Shown piece by piece: positions 16,857-24,741 of a stretch of 33,542 nucleotides of DNA. Source of the stretch: Deltaproteobacteria bacterium (GTDB lineage: Bacteria > Desulfobacterota > Binatia > Binatales > Binataceae); NCBI GenBank assembly GCA_021780225.1, contig JAJXZF010000106.1, positions 1 to 33,542 on the forward strand. Direction: 5' to 3'. Under the pieces are notes generated by a model. It saw only the letters and a list, made by a program, of their open reading frames with translations. It was not told the DNA's origin and ran no database searches. A program made the translations under genes and the position numbers. The stretch's first letter is position 1, and the number at the start of each line of letters is the position of its first letter.

Positions 16857-17753
16857 TTATGCGGCGCGCTCGGCAACGAACTTGCCGATTCCCTCGACCG
16901 CCTGCTGACCCTCCGGCAGAAACGCGGCGAACATTTGCCAGACATGGATCATTTCCGGCCATACTTCCAGCTTGACGTTCACGCCGGCGGCCCTGGCCTT
17001 GTCGGCGAGACGGGTCGAATCGTCGAGCAGGGTTTCGTCATTGCCGACCTGAATCAGCAGCGGCGGCAATCCTTTGAGGTCGGCATGAAGCGGCGCGGCC
17101 AAAGGCGTGCGCGGATTTTTTCCGCCAAGATAGGCCGCAGCCATCCCGAGCAGACCCTCGCGCTGCACCACCGGATCGGCCGCCGCGCGCGTTTTCATCG
17201 ATTCGCCGATTGCTTCAAGATCGACCCACGGCGACATGCAGACGCCGGCGGCGGGCATCGGCAGCTTGGCGTCGCGAATCGCGAGCAGCGTGGCGACCGT
17301 GAGTCCGCCGCCCGCCGAATCGCCCGCGACGGCGATCTTATTGGGCTTCAATCCCTGACCGAGCAACCATCGATAGGCCGCGACCGCGTCGTCAACGGCG
17401 GCCGGGAAGGGGTTCTCGGGAGCAAGCCGGTAATCGAGACCCAGTACGCGCGCGCCCGCGGCCCGCGAAATGCGGCTCATCAGGTCGCGATGCGTATTCA
17501 CCGAACCGATGACGTAACCGCCGCCGTGGAGGTAGAGCACGGCGCGGTCGGCGGCGGCGTTGGGCGCGCAGACCCATTCAGCGCTGACGCCGCCGGCGTT
17601 GGCTTTTTCGCACTTGATATCCGGAGCGAGAGGGGTCGCCGAGGCCATTTCCTCGAAGATCCTGCGAAAATCCTGAGGGCTTTTCGCATTTGCGCCCTTC
17701 TTCATCATTTCGCCGAGAGCATCTTTCGCCATCTGCAGCTGCGGACTAGCCAT
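16857..17753 (-). CDS. Alpha/beta hydrolase, hormone-sensitive-lipase (HSL) family esterase
   Basis: 298 residues from the ATG at 17753, with GAGGAG eight bases upstream. The HSL oxyanion motif HGGG is at 76-79, the nucleophile elbow is GDSAGG with S146, and D239 (in GNDE) and H270 complete the likely triad. The cap region is the N-terminal 60 residues, as in this family. No signal peptide is visible, so the enzyme is probably cytoplasmic. It hydrolyses short to medium acyl esters; the physiological substrate is unknown. It shares a strand with the two upstream genes but is separated by 120 bases, so it may have its own promoter. Confidence 0.92.
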   Translation of the reverse strand: MASPQLQMAKDALGEMMKKGANAKSPQDFRRIFEEMASATPLAPDIKCEKANAGGVSAEWVCAPNAAADRAVLYLHGGGYVIGSVNTHRDLMSRISRAAGARVLGLDYRLAPENPFPAAVDDAVAAYRWLLGQGLKPNKIAVAGDSAGGGLTVATLLAIRDAKLPMPAAGVCMSPWVDLEAIGESMKTRAAADPVVQREGLLGMAAAYLGGKNPRTPLAAPLHADLKGLPPLLIQVGNDETLLDDSTRLADKARAAGVNVKLEVWPEMIHVWQMFAAFLPEGQQAVEGIGKFVAERAA

Positions 17754-17873
17754 CGGATAATCTCCTCATAGTGGATGCCGGCCACGCGCCGACCAAGCGT
17801 GCTCCATCGCCGTCAATGACCGGGGATTCGACCGCAGAGTAACCCAGCGCCCGCCGATCCGCCAAATGCCGAA

Positions 17874-19511
17874 TCAGCCATTGCGCAAAAGGCCGCTCAA
17901 TCCGGCGAACAATAGCGGCGTAATCGTCCATCCAGCGAGAATATGCAGCCATAGATACGCTCTGAGCAGCCGGGCGGATCGAATCGCCGAACGTTCGCGG
18001 GCGGCGCCGGCCGCGGTTCCGTCGTTGGCGTCGCGGACTGGATTTGGCCGCCAATAGGTTCCCTGATGCAGGTCCACAACGGGCAGAAAATTCTCCAGCG
18101 AGTAGATGAAGCCGCTGAAGGGTGGATAGTGCGGCGGCGGCGCTCCGGTTTGGCGGAATTTTTCGTAGGCGTCGGCCTCGGTCGGCGTAATCAGGCCGGC
18201 CCGATAGCCCCATCCGAAGAGCATCGCGCCGGATACGACAAATCCCGCAATCCACCAGAGCGCTCGCAGCGGGCGGTATCCGTAACCGATAGTGATGCGC
18301 AGGGTTTCGCGCCACAGGCGATGGCCGAACGACAGTTGACCGTAATTGGTCATCGCGTTCTGCTGAGCCACTTCCACCTCGATGGCGTCTTCTTCGGCGC
18401 CGCTTGCGCGCAGCGCGCGGGCTAATTCGCGATAAGGCTGCGGGTCGGCCCATAGCGATCGCGGCTGCCGGCGCAGCCACGCCAGCCGCATCGAGGCGGT
18501 CTTCGGCCCGCCGCTGAAGTCGCCGTAAACGAATCCCGCCAAATTAAGCTTGCCCGCGGCCGGCCAGCTTGCCGCATCGTCCCACAACGAATCGGCGCGG
18601 GCGTCGTTCAGATCGAGGATGGTCGCCGGCGTGTGCGCGACCTCGACCCAGTAGAGCGCGCCGGCGATCGTCGCGCGCTCTGCGTTGATCCCGTTCGGCG
18701 CGTTGCCGACGAATCGCGCCTGGTGAACGCTCAGCGCGCGGCCGATATGCGCCAGCCGAAAATCGAGCATCCCGCTCGTCGTGAAGCCGTTGTGGAACAG
18801 CGCGTCGCCCCCGATCGAGGCTTCGACCGCCGACAAGGGCGCGTCGCCGCTGAGATTCGCCCCTGAAAAATCAAGGCTGCCGCCGATTTGCGCGCGAAAG
18901 AAATTGACGTTGCCGTAATCGCCGCCATCCAGCAGAACATCTCCGGTCGCGTTCGTCTGCTGTGCGGAGATCGAGCCGACCCGCGATCGGCCGAGATCGA
19001 TGCTGTTCAGATGGGCGAACGAAATATCGACGCCGCTGGCGATCGCGGAAGCGAGAATCGTAAGCGGCGGCGCGACGTTCTGATACGAGAGGTCGAGCGG
19101 TCCGCTGATCCGCGCGCCGGCGATGCCGATGCCGCTTGGATGCACCAGCGCGGAGACTTCATGGTCTGTGACCAGCCAGCAGACGATTGCGGCGCGGATC
19201 GTGCGGTCGGGACCCCACGACGCCGCTTGCGCAGGATCGTTCGAGGGCGCGTTTGGATCGTCGCTTGGTCCAATCCATTGCAACTCCCGCTCCGGCGCCG
19301 ACCGGACCAGCTTGATTTCGGCCGCGCTCAGCGGGCCGAAGCGAGCGCGCGCCGCGCGCTCCAGCCAGTCCGCGGCGGCTATCGCCGGATTGCGCGCGGA
19401 CATGTCGCGGCTGCGCGGCGCGGCCGCGCCGGCGCTCGAAGCGAAGAGCCACGCGAGCGTGAGCGTGGCGAATCGCGCGGCCAGCCGCCGGCGCCGTGCG
19501 CATCCGATCAT
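17874..19511 (-). CDS. Exported membrane protein with pentapeptide-like beta-helix and C-terminal helices
   Basis: 545 residues from the ATG at 19511. A longer frame would overlap the LLM gene upstream and lacks a signal sequence, so I reject it. Residues about 10-31 are a signal peptide ending in ASSAGAAA. Residues about 125-300 contain repeated short strands such as ARISGPLDLS, IGGSLDFSGANL and IGGDALFHN, spaced about 20-22 residues apart, which suggests a right-handed beta-helix. Near the C-terminus are two membrane helices (WWIAGFVVSGAMLFGWGY and the final LHILAGWTITPLLFAGLSGLL). Between them FSGFIYSLENFLPVVDLHQ matches a conserved stretch of uncharacterised pentapeptide-type membrane proteins. 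I do not know a function. It follows the LLM gene by 32 bases. Confidence 0.75.
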   Translation of the reverse strand: MIGCARRRRLAARFATLTLAWLFASSAGAAAPRSRDMSARNPAIAAADWLERAARARFGPLSAAEIKLVRSAPERELQWIGPSDDPNAPSNDPAQAASWGPDRTIRAAIVCWLVTDHEVSALVHPSGIGIAGARISGPLDLSYQNVAPPLTILASAIASGVDISFAHLNSIDLGRSRVGSISAQQTNATGDVLLDGGDYGNVNFFRAQIGGSLDFSGANLSGDAPLSAVEASIGGDALFHNGFTTSGMLDFRLAHIGRALSVHQARFVGNAPNGINAERATIAGALYWVEVAHTPATILDLNDARADSLWDDAASWPAAGKLNLAGFVYGDFSGGPKTASMRLAWLRRQPRSLWADPQPYRELARALRASGAEEDAIEVEVAQQNAMTNYGQLSFGHRLWRETLRITIGYGYRPLRALWWIAGFVVSGAMLFGWGYRAGLITPTEADAYEKFRQTGAPPPHYPPFSGFIYSLENFLPVVDLHQGTYWRPNPVRDANDGTAAGAARERSAIRSARLLRAYLWLHILAGWTITPLLFAGLSGLLRNG

Positions 19512-19543
19512 TGCGCCGCTATCCGCGCCTCGCCCGCCGGCGC

Positions 19544-20458
19544 TTAACGGAACGCGGGCGCAATCTCCTCGGTGAAGAGCTTCATGTTGTCGTCGATGTC
19601 TTCGTGGCGGCAGGCCCAGCTCAGCATCACCGAGCGCGCGCCCGCATCGACGTATTCCTTGAGCCGCTTGCGGCAATCGTCAGCGCCGCCCGAAAGGGTA
19701 TAGCGCGCCGCGATTTGCGAGAAATCCTGCGCGTAGGTGCCGCCCAGCGCCTTGGCCGCCTGCTGCACGGCGAAATCGCGGTCCTTGTAAACTGAAGCGA
19801 AGATGAACAGTCCGGGCCGGAATTGGCTCATGTCGCGGCCGGCTTCTTTGCCGAACCGATGAATCTTCTCAAGGCTCTCGTGCAGCATCTCCGGCGTGTA
19901 CATGTACGGCAGCCAGCCGTCGCCGTAAGTCGCGGCCCGGCGCATCGCCGGTTCCTTGCGGCCCGCGACCCAAATCGGCGGATGCGGCTTCTGCACCGGC
20001 GCGGGGCTGATCGTCACGCCGGAGAATTTGGTGTAGCAGCCGTCGAAGGTGACGTTCTTTTCGGTCCACAGCCGCTTGATTACTTCGAGCGCCTCGTTGG
20101 TGCGCGAGCCGCGCTGTTTGACCGGCACGCCCACCGCCTCGAACTCTTTGGGAAATTCGCCGCCGATGCCGATGCCCATGTGGTAGCGGCCGTTGGACGC
20201 GACGTCGAGCACCGAGGTCAGCTTCGCGACCACCATCGGCGTGTACAGCGGCAGCAGCACCACCGAGCTCATCAGCTTGATCCGGCTGGTCGCGCCGGCC
20301 GCGACCGAAAGCGCGATCAGCGAATTCGCCACCGGCCCATGAAACATCATGTGCTCGCCGCTGGTCAGATAGTCGAAGCCCATCCGCTCGACCTTCTGCG
20401 CATATTCCGGAATGCCCTTGCTGGACGGGATTGCCACGCCGAACTCGACTGACGCCAC
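19544..20458 (-). CDS. LLM-class (luciferase-like) flavin-dependent oxidoreductase, probably F420-dependent
   Basis: 304 residues from a GTG at 20458; a frame extension to 20572 lacks family similarity. Landmarks are SGEHMMF near residue 33, the glycine-rich GIGIGGEFPKEFEAVGVPV and a C-terminal TIM-barrel end with MLSWACRHEDIDDNMKLF. These fit the LLM family (bacterial luciferase, F420-dependent reductases, alkane monooxygenases). Many Rv2161c-like members use F420 rather than FMN, but nothing in the sequence proves the cofactor. The reaction is probably reduction or oxygenation of a small organic molecule. It is divergent from the beta-propeller gene, with 185 bases between the two starts. 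Confidence 0.9.
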   Translation of the reverse strand: MASVEFGVAIPSSKGIPEYAQKVERMGFDYLTSGEHMMFHGPVANSLIALSVAAGATSRIKLMSSVVLLPLYTPMVVAKLTSVLDVASNGRYHMGIGIGGEFPKEFEAVGVPVKQRGSRTNEALEVIKRLWTEKNVTFDGCYTKFSGVTISPAPVQKPHPPIWVAGRKEPAMRRAATYGDGWLPYMYTPEMLHESLEKIHRFGKEAGRDMSQFRPGLFIFASVYKDRDFAVQQAAKALGGTYAQDFSQIAARYTLSGGADDCRKRLKEYVDAGARSVMLSWACRHEDIDDNMKLFTEEIAPAFR

Positions 20459-20465
20459 GATCGTA

Positions 20466-20470
20466 CCTCC
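20466..20470 (-). promoter_or_regulatory. Ribosome-binding site fixing the LLM gene start
   Basis: GGAGG on the minus strand lies seven bases before the GTG at 20458. It is the strongest Shine-Dalgarno match in the area and rules out the upstream frame extension as the main start. Confidence 0.75.
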
Positions 20471-20643
20471 GCTCGATAACCTGTTCGCCGGCCGGATCGG
20501 CCGGTCGTGCGGTCTGTGATTGCGCGCCGGAGCCGCCGGGTCCCGTGCGCGATTGCACTTGCCGTTTAGCATATCTTTGTCGCAAGCTGTAACGGCTTCT
20601 GATTGGATGGAGCGCGATCTTCGGGTCGGCGGGAGGTTGTCCG

Positions 20644-22245
20644 ATGGAACATCAAGCGAGCCGTTTCGTCAGCGATCGGCCGGCTCAGGCCGCGGCGGGA
20701 TGGCGCCTGCGGGCGCTGACGGCGCCCAGCGTGCTCTTCGGCGCCAACGGGATGCGCGTCGGACCGGATGGCCGCCTTTACGTCGCGCAGGCGTTCGGCA
20801 GCCAGGTAAGCGCGGTCGATATCGCGAACGGCGCCGTCGCGACGATTAGCCCGATCGGCGGCGCGATCGTCGCGCCCGACGATCTGGCCTTCGATTCGCG
20901 CGGCGCGCTCTATGTGACCGAAGTGATGAGCGAGCGGGTGTGCGCGCGGGAGCCGAACGGCCAAACACGCATCATCGCCGACCAGGTCCCCTCCGCCAAC
21001 GGCATCACCGTATGGCGCGACCGCCTCTTCATGGACGAATGCCGCCCCGGCGGGCGGCTCTTCGAGCTGTTTCCCGACGGCCGCGCGCCGCGCCAGCTTG
21101 CGGATAACCTGCCGCTGCCGAACGCGCTTTCGGTCGGCCCGGATGAAAATATCTATTTTCCGGCGATCGGCGCCAATGAAATCTGGCGGATTCCGCTCGC
21201 CGGCGGCCGTCCCGAACGCTTCGCCGGCGACCTCGCGGTGCCGACCGCGGTGAAATTCGACAGCAAGGGCTTTCTGCTCTCGACACAGGGACGGAGCGGC
21301 GAAATTCTTCGCATCGATCCGCGAAGCGGCGACCGGCGCGTGGTCGCCAAGGTGCGCCCCGGTCTCGACAACCTTGCGCTGGCGGCCGACGATCGCCTGT
21401 TCGTTTCGCATTTCGTCGACGGCGGCGTGGCCGAAATCATGGCGAACGGCGCCGAGCGGCTGCTCGTTCCCGCCGGATTTCTGGGTCCGATGGGTCTCGC
21501 GTGCGGCGCCGACGGAACGATTTACGCCGCCGACGGAATCAGCATGGCCGCGGTCGCTGCCGACGGCTTGGCGCGCCGGGTGGGGTTGCTCTTCGACGGC
21601 CATTTTCCCGGCTTCGTCCGCGGCCTGACGGCGGGCGCCAACGGCAACCTGGTCGTGACGACCTCGGCCGGCGACGTTACCGTGTACCATCCGGAAACTC
21701 ACGAAATGGCGGTGCTCGCGACCGGCCTGAATGAGCTTTACGGGCTTGCCACTGCGCCGGACGGCGACGTTGTGGTCTGCGAAGGGGGAGAGGGGCGCGT
21801 GCTCGAGGTTTCGGGCGGCGCAATCGGCGTGCTCGCGCGCGGTCTGGCGCGGCCGGCGGGAATCGCGGTCGGCGCCGGCGGCGAGGTTTACGTGAGCGAG
21901 TCGGGAAACGGCCGCGTCGTGCAGTTGAACGGCGGCGTTTCGACCGTGATCGACGGCCTCGTCGAACCGCAGGGACTGGCGATCGCGGGCGATGAATTGC
22001 TCGCGCTCGACGCCGGCGCGCACGCGCTGGTCGGCGTCTCGCTGCGCACCAAACAACGCGCGACGATCGCGACTAATCTTCCGGTCGGGGCGGCGCCCGG
22101 AGTCGTGCCGAAACTGCTGCTCGGTATCGCCGGGCTGCTGCCGGGACCGTTGCGCCCCTTCGCGGACTTGGCGGTCGGCGCCGACGGAACGATCTTTATC
22201 GCCGCCGACGGCGACGGCAGCATCCTCGCGCTATCCCGCGCTTGA
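20644..22245 (+). CDS. Beta-propeller protein of the SMP-30/gluconolactonase/NHL type
   Basis: 533 residues from the ATG at 20644, with GGGAGG eight bases upstream. The protein is built from repeated blades with the form PxGLAxxxDGxxYVxExGxxRV: for example GMRVGPDGRLYVAQA, DLAFDSRGALYVTEV, NALSVGPDENIYFPA and GIAVGAGGEVYVSES. I count at least nine such blades, which suggests more than one propeller or a long single one. No signal peptide is evident, unlike many relatives. The SMP-30 group contains lactonases and metal-dependent hydrolases. Conserved acidic metal ligands cannot be assigned with confidence. It is divergent from the LLM gene and may belong to the same catabolic unit. Confidence 0.82.
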   Translation: MEHQASRFVSDRPAQAAAGWRLRALTAPSVLFGANGMRVGPDGRLYVAQAFGSQVSAVDIANGAVATISPIGGAIVAPDDLAFDSRGALYVTEVMSERVCAREPNGQTRIIADQVPSANGITVWRDRLFMDECRPGGRLFELFPDGRAPRQLADNLPLPNALSVGPDENIYFPAIGANEIWRIPLAGGRPERFAGDLAVPTAVKFDSKGFLLSTQGRSGEILRIDPRSGDRRVVAKVRPGLDNLALAADDRLFVSHFVDGGVAEIMANGAERLLVPAGFLGPMGLACGADGTIYAADGISMAAVAADGLARRVGLLFDGHFPGFVRGLTAGANGNLVVTTSAGDVTVYHPETHEMAVLATGLNELYGLATAPDGDVVVCEGGEGRVLEVSGGAIGVLARGLARPAGIAVGAGGEVYVSESGNGRVVQLNGGVSTVIDGLVEPQGLAIAGDELLALDAGAHALVGVSLRTKQRATIATNLPVGAAPGVVPKLLLGIAGLLPGPLRPFADLAVGADGTIFIAADGDGSILALSRA

Positions 22246-22287
22246 GGCTCGCGCCGCCGGATTCTCCTGGATGCCGCTGAGCGCCAT

Positions 22288-22446
22288 GTGCTCGGGGCGG
22301 ACGATCTGGACGGCGCGGAGGAAATCGTGAGGCTCACGGATACCTACTGGGGCCACGCCATCGTCGATCATCAGACCGGCATGATTGACTGGGGACGCGG
22401 CTTCCGTCCGCGTGGAGAAAACGGCTATGAAGACGACGAGGACTGA
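22288..22446 (+). CDS. Possible small ORF, unknown
   Basis: The reading frame that holds the beta-propeller gene stays open after its TGA to a stop at 22444-22446. GTG codons at 22288 and 22327 could start it, giving 52 or 39 residues. The C-terminal part (YWGHAIVDHQTGMIDWG, then an acidic tail EDDED) is rich in aromatic residues and does not look like random high-GC translation. I recognise no family. It may be a real small gene or the remnant of a longer one. Confidence 0.2.
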   Translation: MLGADDLDGAEEIVRLTDTYWGHAIVDHQTGMIDWGRGFRPRGENGYEDDED

Positions 22447-22453
22447 GGTGCGC

Positions 22454-22588
22454 ATGAACAAGAAGAAATTTCGCGCGTTTCTCGTGCGCGCGTTCGCCGC
22501 ATTCGCGGCGCCCCTCCCCAGCGAGGACGCGCGGTATGCCTCAATGCTATGGCGCACATGGTGCGCGATCTCATTCCCCTCGCGATAA
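22454..22588 (+). CDS. Possible small basic ORF, unknown
   Basis: 44 residues starting MNKKKFRAFLVRAFAAFAAP, with GAGGTG three to eight bases before the ATG. The start is strongly basic and amphipathic; the rest (PLPSEDARYASMLWRTW) is unlike any domain I know. It overlaps no better gene and sits between the tiny ORF at 22288 and the shortened XRE fragment, with short gaps as in phage-type gene strings. Low confidence. Confidence 0.22.
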   Translation: MNKKKFRAFLVRAFAAFAAPLPSEDARYASMLWRTWCAISFPSR

Positions 22589-22601
22589 TCGAGGGTGTCG
22601 C

Positions 22602-22742
22602 ATGACCGCGCAAGAACTTCGCGCCATCCGCGCCGCGCTGCGCACCGTACAGTCGTGGGAGTACGGCGAGCGCCATATCCCGGAGCCGATCGCGCGCCTC
22701 GTCGACACCCTGGTGCGCGCGGATCAATCCCGCAGACAGTGA
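22602..22742 (+). pseudogene. Shortened XRE-type helix-turn-helix regulator
   Basis: A 46-residue ORF with GAGGG seven bases before the ATG. It starts MTAQELRAIRAAL, the usual first helix of small phage-like XRE proteins. It then jumps straight to RTVQSWEYGERHIPEPIARL, the recognition helix and C-terminal helix. In normal members some 12-18 residues (helix 2 and the turn, of the type GLSQxELAxLLGVS) lie between AAL and RTVQ. Here they are missing with the frame kept. The remaining parts match the family well, so an in-frame deletion is the simplest reading. A two-helix product would be unlikely to bind DNA in the normal way. A genuine short protein cannot be excluded. Confidence 0.45.
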
Positions 22743-22748
22743 CAGTTT

Positions 22749-22794
22749 TGGTCTAGTGCCGATGTTCCACCAGACCACTACATATATTGGTCTG
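22749..22794. promoter_or_regulatory. Candidate operator: three TGGTCT half-sites
   Basis: TGGTCT occurs at 22749-22754 (plus), as AGACCA at 22772-22777 (minus) and at 22788-22793 (plus). The last two are the cores of a perfect 7-base inverted repeat, CAGACCA/TGGTCTG, with a 10-base spacer, CTACATATAT. A -10-like TATATT at 22783-22788 overlaps it. Half-sites of the TGGTC/GACCA type are known for FadR/GntR-family regulators, but no such gene lies here. It lies seven bases after the XRE fragment and about 200 bases before the hydrolase ATG. Confidence 0.45.
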
Positions 22795-22811
22795 ATGGAT
22801 AACTCCGATCC

Positions 22812-22843
22812 CGAATTACGCAAAAGATCGATCCGTAATTTCG
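22812..22843. repeat. Imperfect inverted repeat upstream of the hydrolase
   Basis: CGAATTACG at 22812-22820 faces CGTAATTTCG at 22834-22843 across 13 bases; one extra T is the only imperfection. It lies in the AT-richer part of the 5' region of the hydrolase gene and could be a second operator or an RNA hairpin. Confidence 0.3.
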
Positions 22844-22998
22844 CTCGGCCACGCCGTCCGGGATTTCGCCGTCCACCGCCGCGCTCGATCGTGAGAGCTA
22901 GGACCGGCGTTTCGCGCGGTCAAGCGCCGCCGCCGCTTTACAGCGCGGCCGCTGCGGCGCTAATCATGCGGCGAATCCGAATTGCGGAGCGTATGACG

Positions 22999-23733
22999 AT
23001 GGCCGAAACTCATGTACTCGTGCATGGCGCCTGGCATGGCGCGTGGTGCTGGGCGGGCGTGATGCGCCAGCTCGAAGCCGGCGGCGATCGCGCCTATGCG
23101 GTCGATTTGCCGGCGCACGGCGCGAATCATCTCGATCCCGCCAAAGCTACTCGCGCCGGTTACGTCGATAGCGTCGTGCGGTTTATCGAGGAGCGCAATC
23201 TGCGCAAGGTCGTGCTCTCGGGCCACAGTCTGGGCGGAATGACGATCGCGGGCGTCGCCGAACGGATTCCCGAACGGATCAAGCGGGTCGTCTTCGTCAC
23301 CGCGCTGGCGATCTCCGAAAATTCGAGCGCTTTCGAGGCGATGGGGCCGTTGATGCCGGAGAGTATGCCCGGTCATATCCACGGACTTGCCGAAGGCGCG
23401 CCGGCCTTCACGCTCTCGGCCGAACGGTTCCGCGCGGCGTTTATCCAGGACGGCGCGGCGGGGTTGCAGGATTTCGTGCTGTCGGCGCTCGTGCCCGAGC
23501 CTGTCGCGCCCGCCAACGAAAAGGCGCCGCTCAAGGATTTTTACCGCTCCAACATTCCGACCGGCTATCTGTTCTGCGAAAACGATCTTGTGTTCGACGA
23601 TCCCGCCAAATGGCGCGTCTTCGCCGGCAAGCTGCGCAACCCCGCGACCCGATCGATCAAGGCGGGCCATGAGCTGATGTTCACGCATCCGGTGGAGACG
23701 GCCAAAGCGCTTGGCGAACTGGCGCGCGCCTGA
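22999..23733 (+). CDS. Alpha/beta hydrolase, methylesterase/hydroxynitrile-lyase-like
   Basis: 244 residues from the ATG at 22999, with GGAG nine bases upstream. A longer frame back to 22756 gives an Arg/Pro-rich stretch without family character, and I take it as non-coding. The start VLVHGAWHGAWCW is typical of the plant-esterase-like (salicylate methylesterase/hydroxynitrile lyase) branch. The nucleophile elbow is GHSLGG with S77, and the likely triad partners are D196 and H224. The enzyme is cytoplasmic; the substrate is unknown. Its 5' region (22743-22998) holds the TTGGTCT repeats, so it may be under specific control. Confidence 0.88.
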   Translation: MAETHVLVHGAWHGAWCWAGVMRQLEAGGDRAYAVDLPAHGANHLDPAKATRAGYVDSVVRFIEERNLRKVVLSGHSLGGMTIAGVAERIPERIKRVVFVTALAISENSSAFEAMGPLMPESMPGHIHGLAEGAPAFTLSAERFRAAFIQDGAAGLQDFVLSALVPEPVAPANEKAPLKDFYRSNIPTGYLFCENDLVFDDPAKWRVFAGKLRNPATRSIKAGHELMFTHPVETAKALGELARA

Positions 23734-23778
23734 ACCGCGCTTTGGGCCGGCGCGCCGCGATGCTACCTTAATCCTCGC

Positions 23779-24741
23779 GTGCAGCCGCTGCTCGAAGTAA
23801 AAGACCTGCGCACTTCATTCTTCACGCCGCGCGGCGAGGTTCGCGCCGTCGACGGCGTGAGCTTTTCGGTCGCTCCGGGCCGGATGACCGGAATCGTCGG
23901 CGAGTCCGGTTCCGGCAAAACCGTAAGCGCGCTGTCGGTGATGCGCCTGCTGCCCGACAACGCGCGGATCGTCGGCGGCTCGATCAATTTCGACGGGACC
24001 GACCTGGCCGCTCTGCCGGAAGCCAAAATGCGCACGCTGCGCGGCGCTCGAATCGCGATGATCTTCCAGGAGCCGATGACCTCGCTGAATCCCGTCTTCA
24101 CGATCGGCAGCCAGATCAGCGAAGCGATTCGCCTGCATCAGCGCTTGCCGCGGCCCGCCGTGCGCGAACGCGCGATCGAGGCGCTCAGGATGGTCGGGAT
24201 CGCCGACCCTGAACGCCGCCTGCGCGACTACCCGCATCAGTTGTCGGGCGGGATGCGGCAGCGGGTGATGATCGCGATGGCGCTTGCCTGCAATCCGCGC
24301 CTGCTGATCGCGGACGAGCCGACCACCGCGCTCGACGTGACGATTCAGGCGCAAATTCTCGATCTGATCCGCGAATTGCAGGAACGGCTTGGGCTGGCTG
24401 TGGTGCTGGTCACGCACGATCTTGGAATCGTCGCGCAATATGCCGACGACGTCGCGATTCTTTACGCCGCCCGCGTGATGGAGCGCGCGTCGGCGTCCGA
24501 TCTGTTCCGCAATCCGTTGAGTCCCTATACCCGCGGCCTGCTGGCTTCGATTCCCGGAATCAACGGCGAACGGAGCCGCCGCCTGCAGGCGATTCCCGGT
24601 TATATCCCCGGCGCGCTGAATCCGCCTTCCGGATGCCGGTTCCATCCGCGTTGCCCCATCGCGATCGGCGATTGCGCACGGATCGAACCGCCGCTTGAAG
24701 AAAAGGCTCCCGCCCATCATGTCGCCTGCATCCGCGTCTGA
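23779..24741 (+). CDS. Peptide/nickel ABC transporter ATPase, DppD/OppD-like
   Basis: 320 residues from a GTG at 23779. Walker A is GESGSGKT (41-48), the Q-loop glutamine is in IFQEPMTS, the signature is LSGGMRQR, Walker B is LLIADEPT and the H-loop is VTHDLG. The C-terminal oligopeptide-transporter extension contains GCRFHPRCP and further cysteines near the end; in DppD-type proteins such cysteines can hold a 4Fe-4S cluster. It powers uptake of peptides or similar solutes at the inner membrane. No permease or binding-protein gene lies next to it in this window. It overlaps the next ATPase gene by 23 bases. Confidence 0.95.
   Translation: MQPLLEVKDLRTSFFTPRGEVRAVDGVSFSVAPGRMTGIVGESGSGKTVSALSVMRLLPDNARIVGGSINFDGTDLAALPEAKMRTLRGARIAMIFQEPMTSLNPVFTIGSQISEAIRLHQRLPRPAVRERAIEALRMVGIADPERRLRDYPHQLSGGMRQRVMIAMALACNPRLLIADEPTTALDVTIQAQILDLIRELQERLGLAVVLVTHDLGIVAQYADDVAILYAARVMERASASDLFRNPLSPYTRGLLASIPGINGERSRRLQAIPGYIPGALNPPSGCRFHPRCPIAIGDCARIEPPLEEKAPAHHVACIRV

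Noticed and set aside
19512-19676. Longer start of the beta-helix protein
   Set aside because: The added residues overlap the LLM gene, are Arg/Gly-rich and would bury the signal peptide that begins at the ATG at 19511.
22756-22998. N-terminal extension of the alpha/beta hydrolase to an upstream GTG
   Set aside because: The extra 81 residues are Arg/Pro/Ala-rich without family similarity, run through the operator-like repeats, and a good ribosome-binding site precedes the ATG at 22999.
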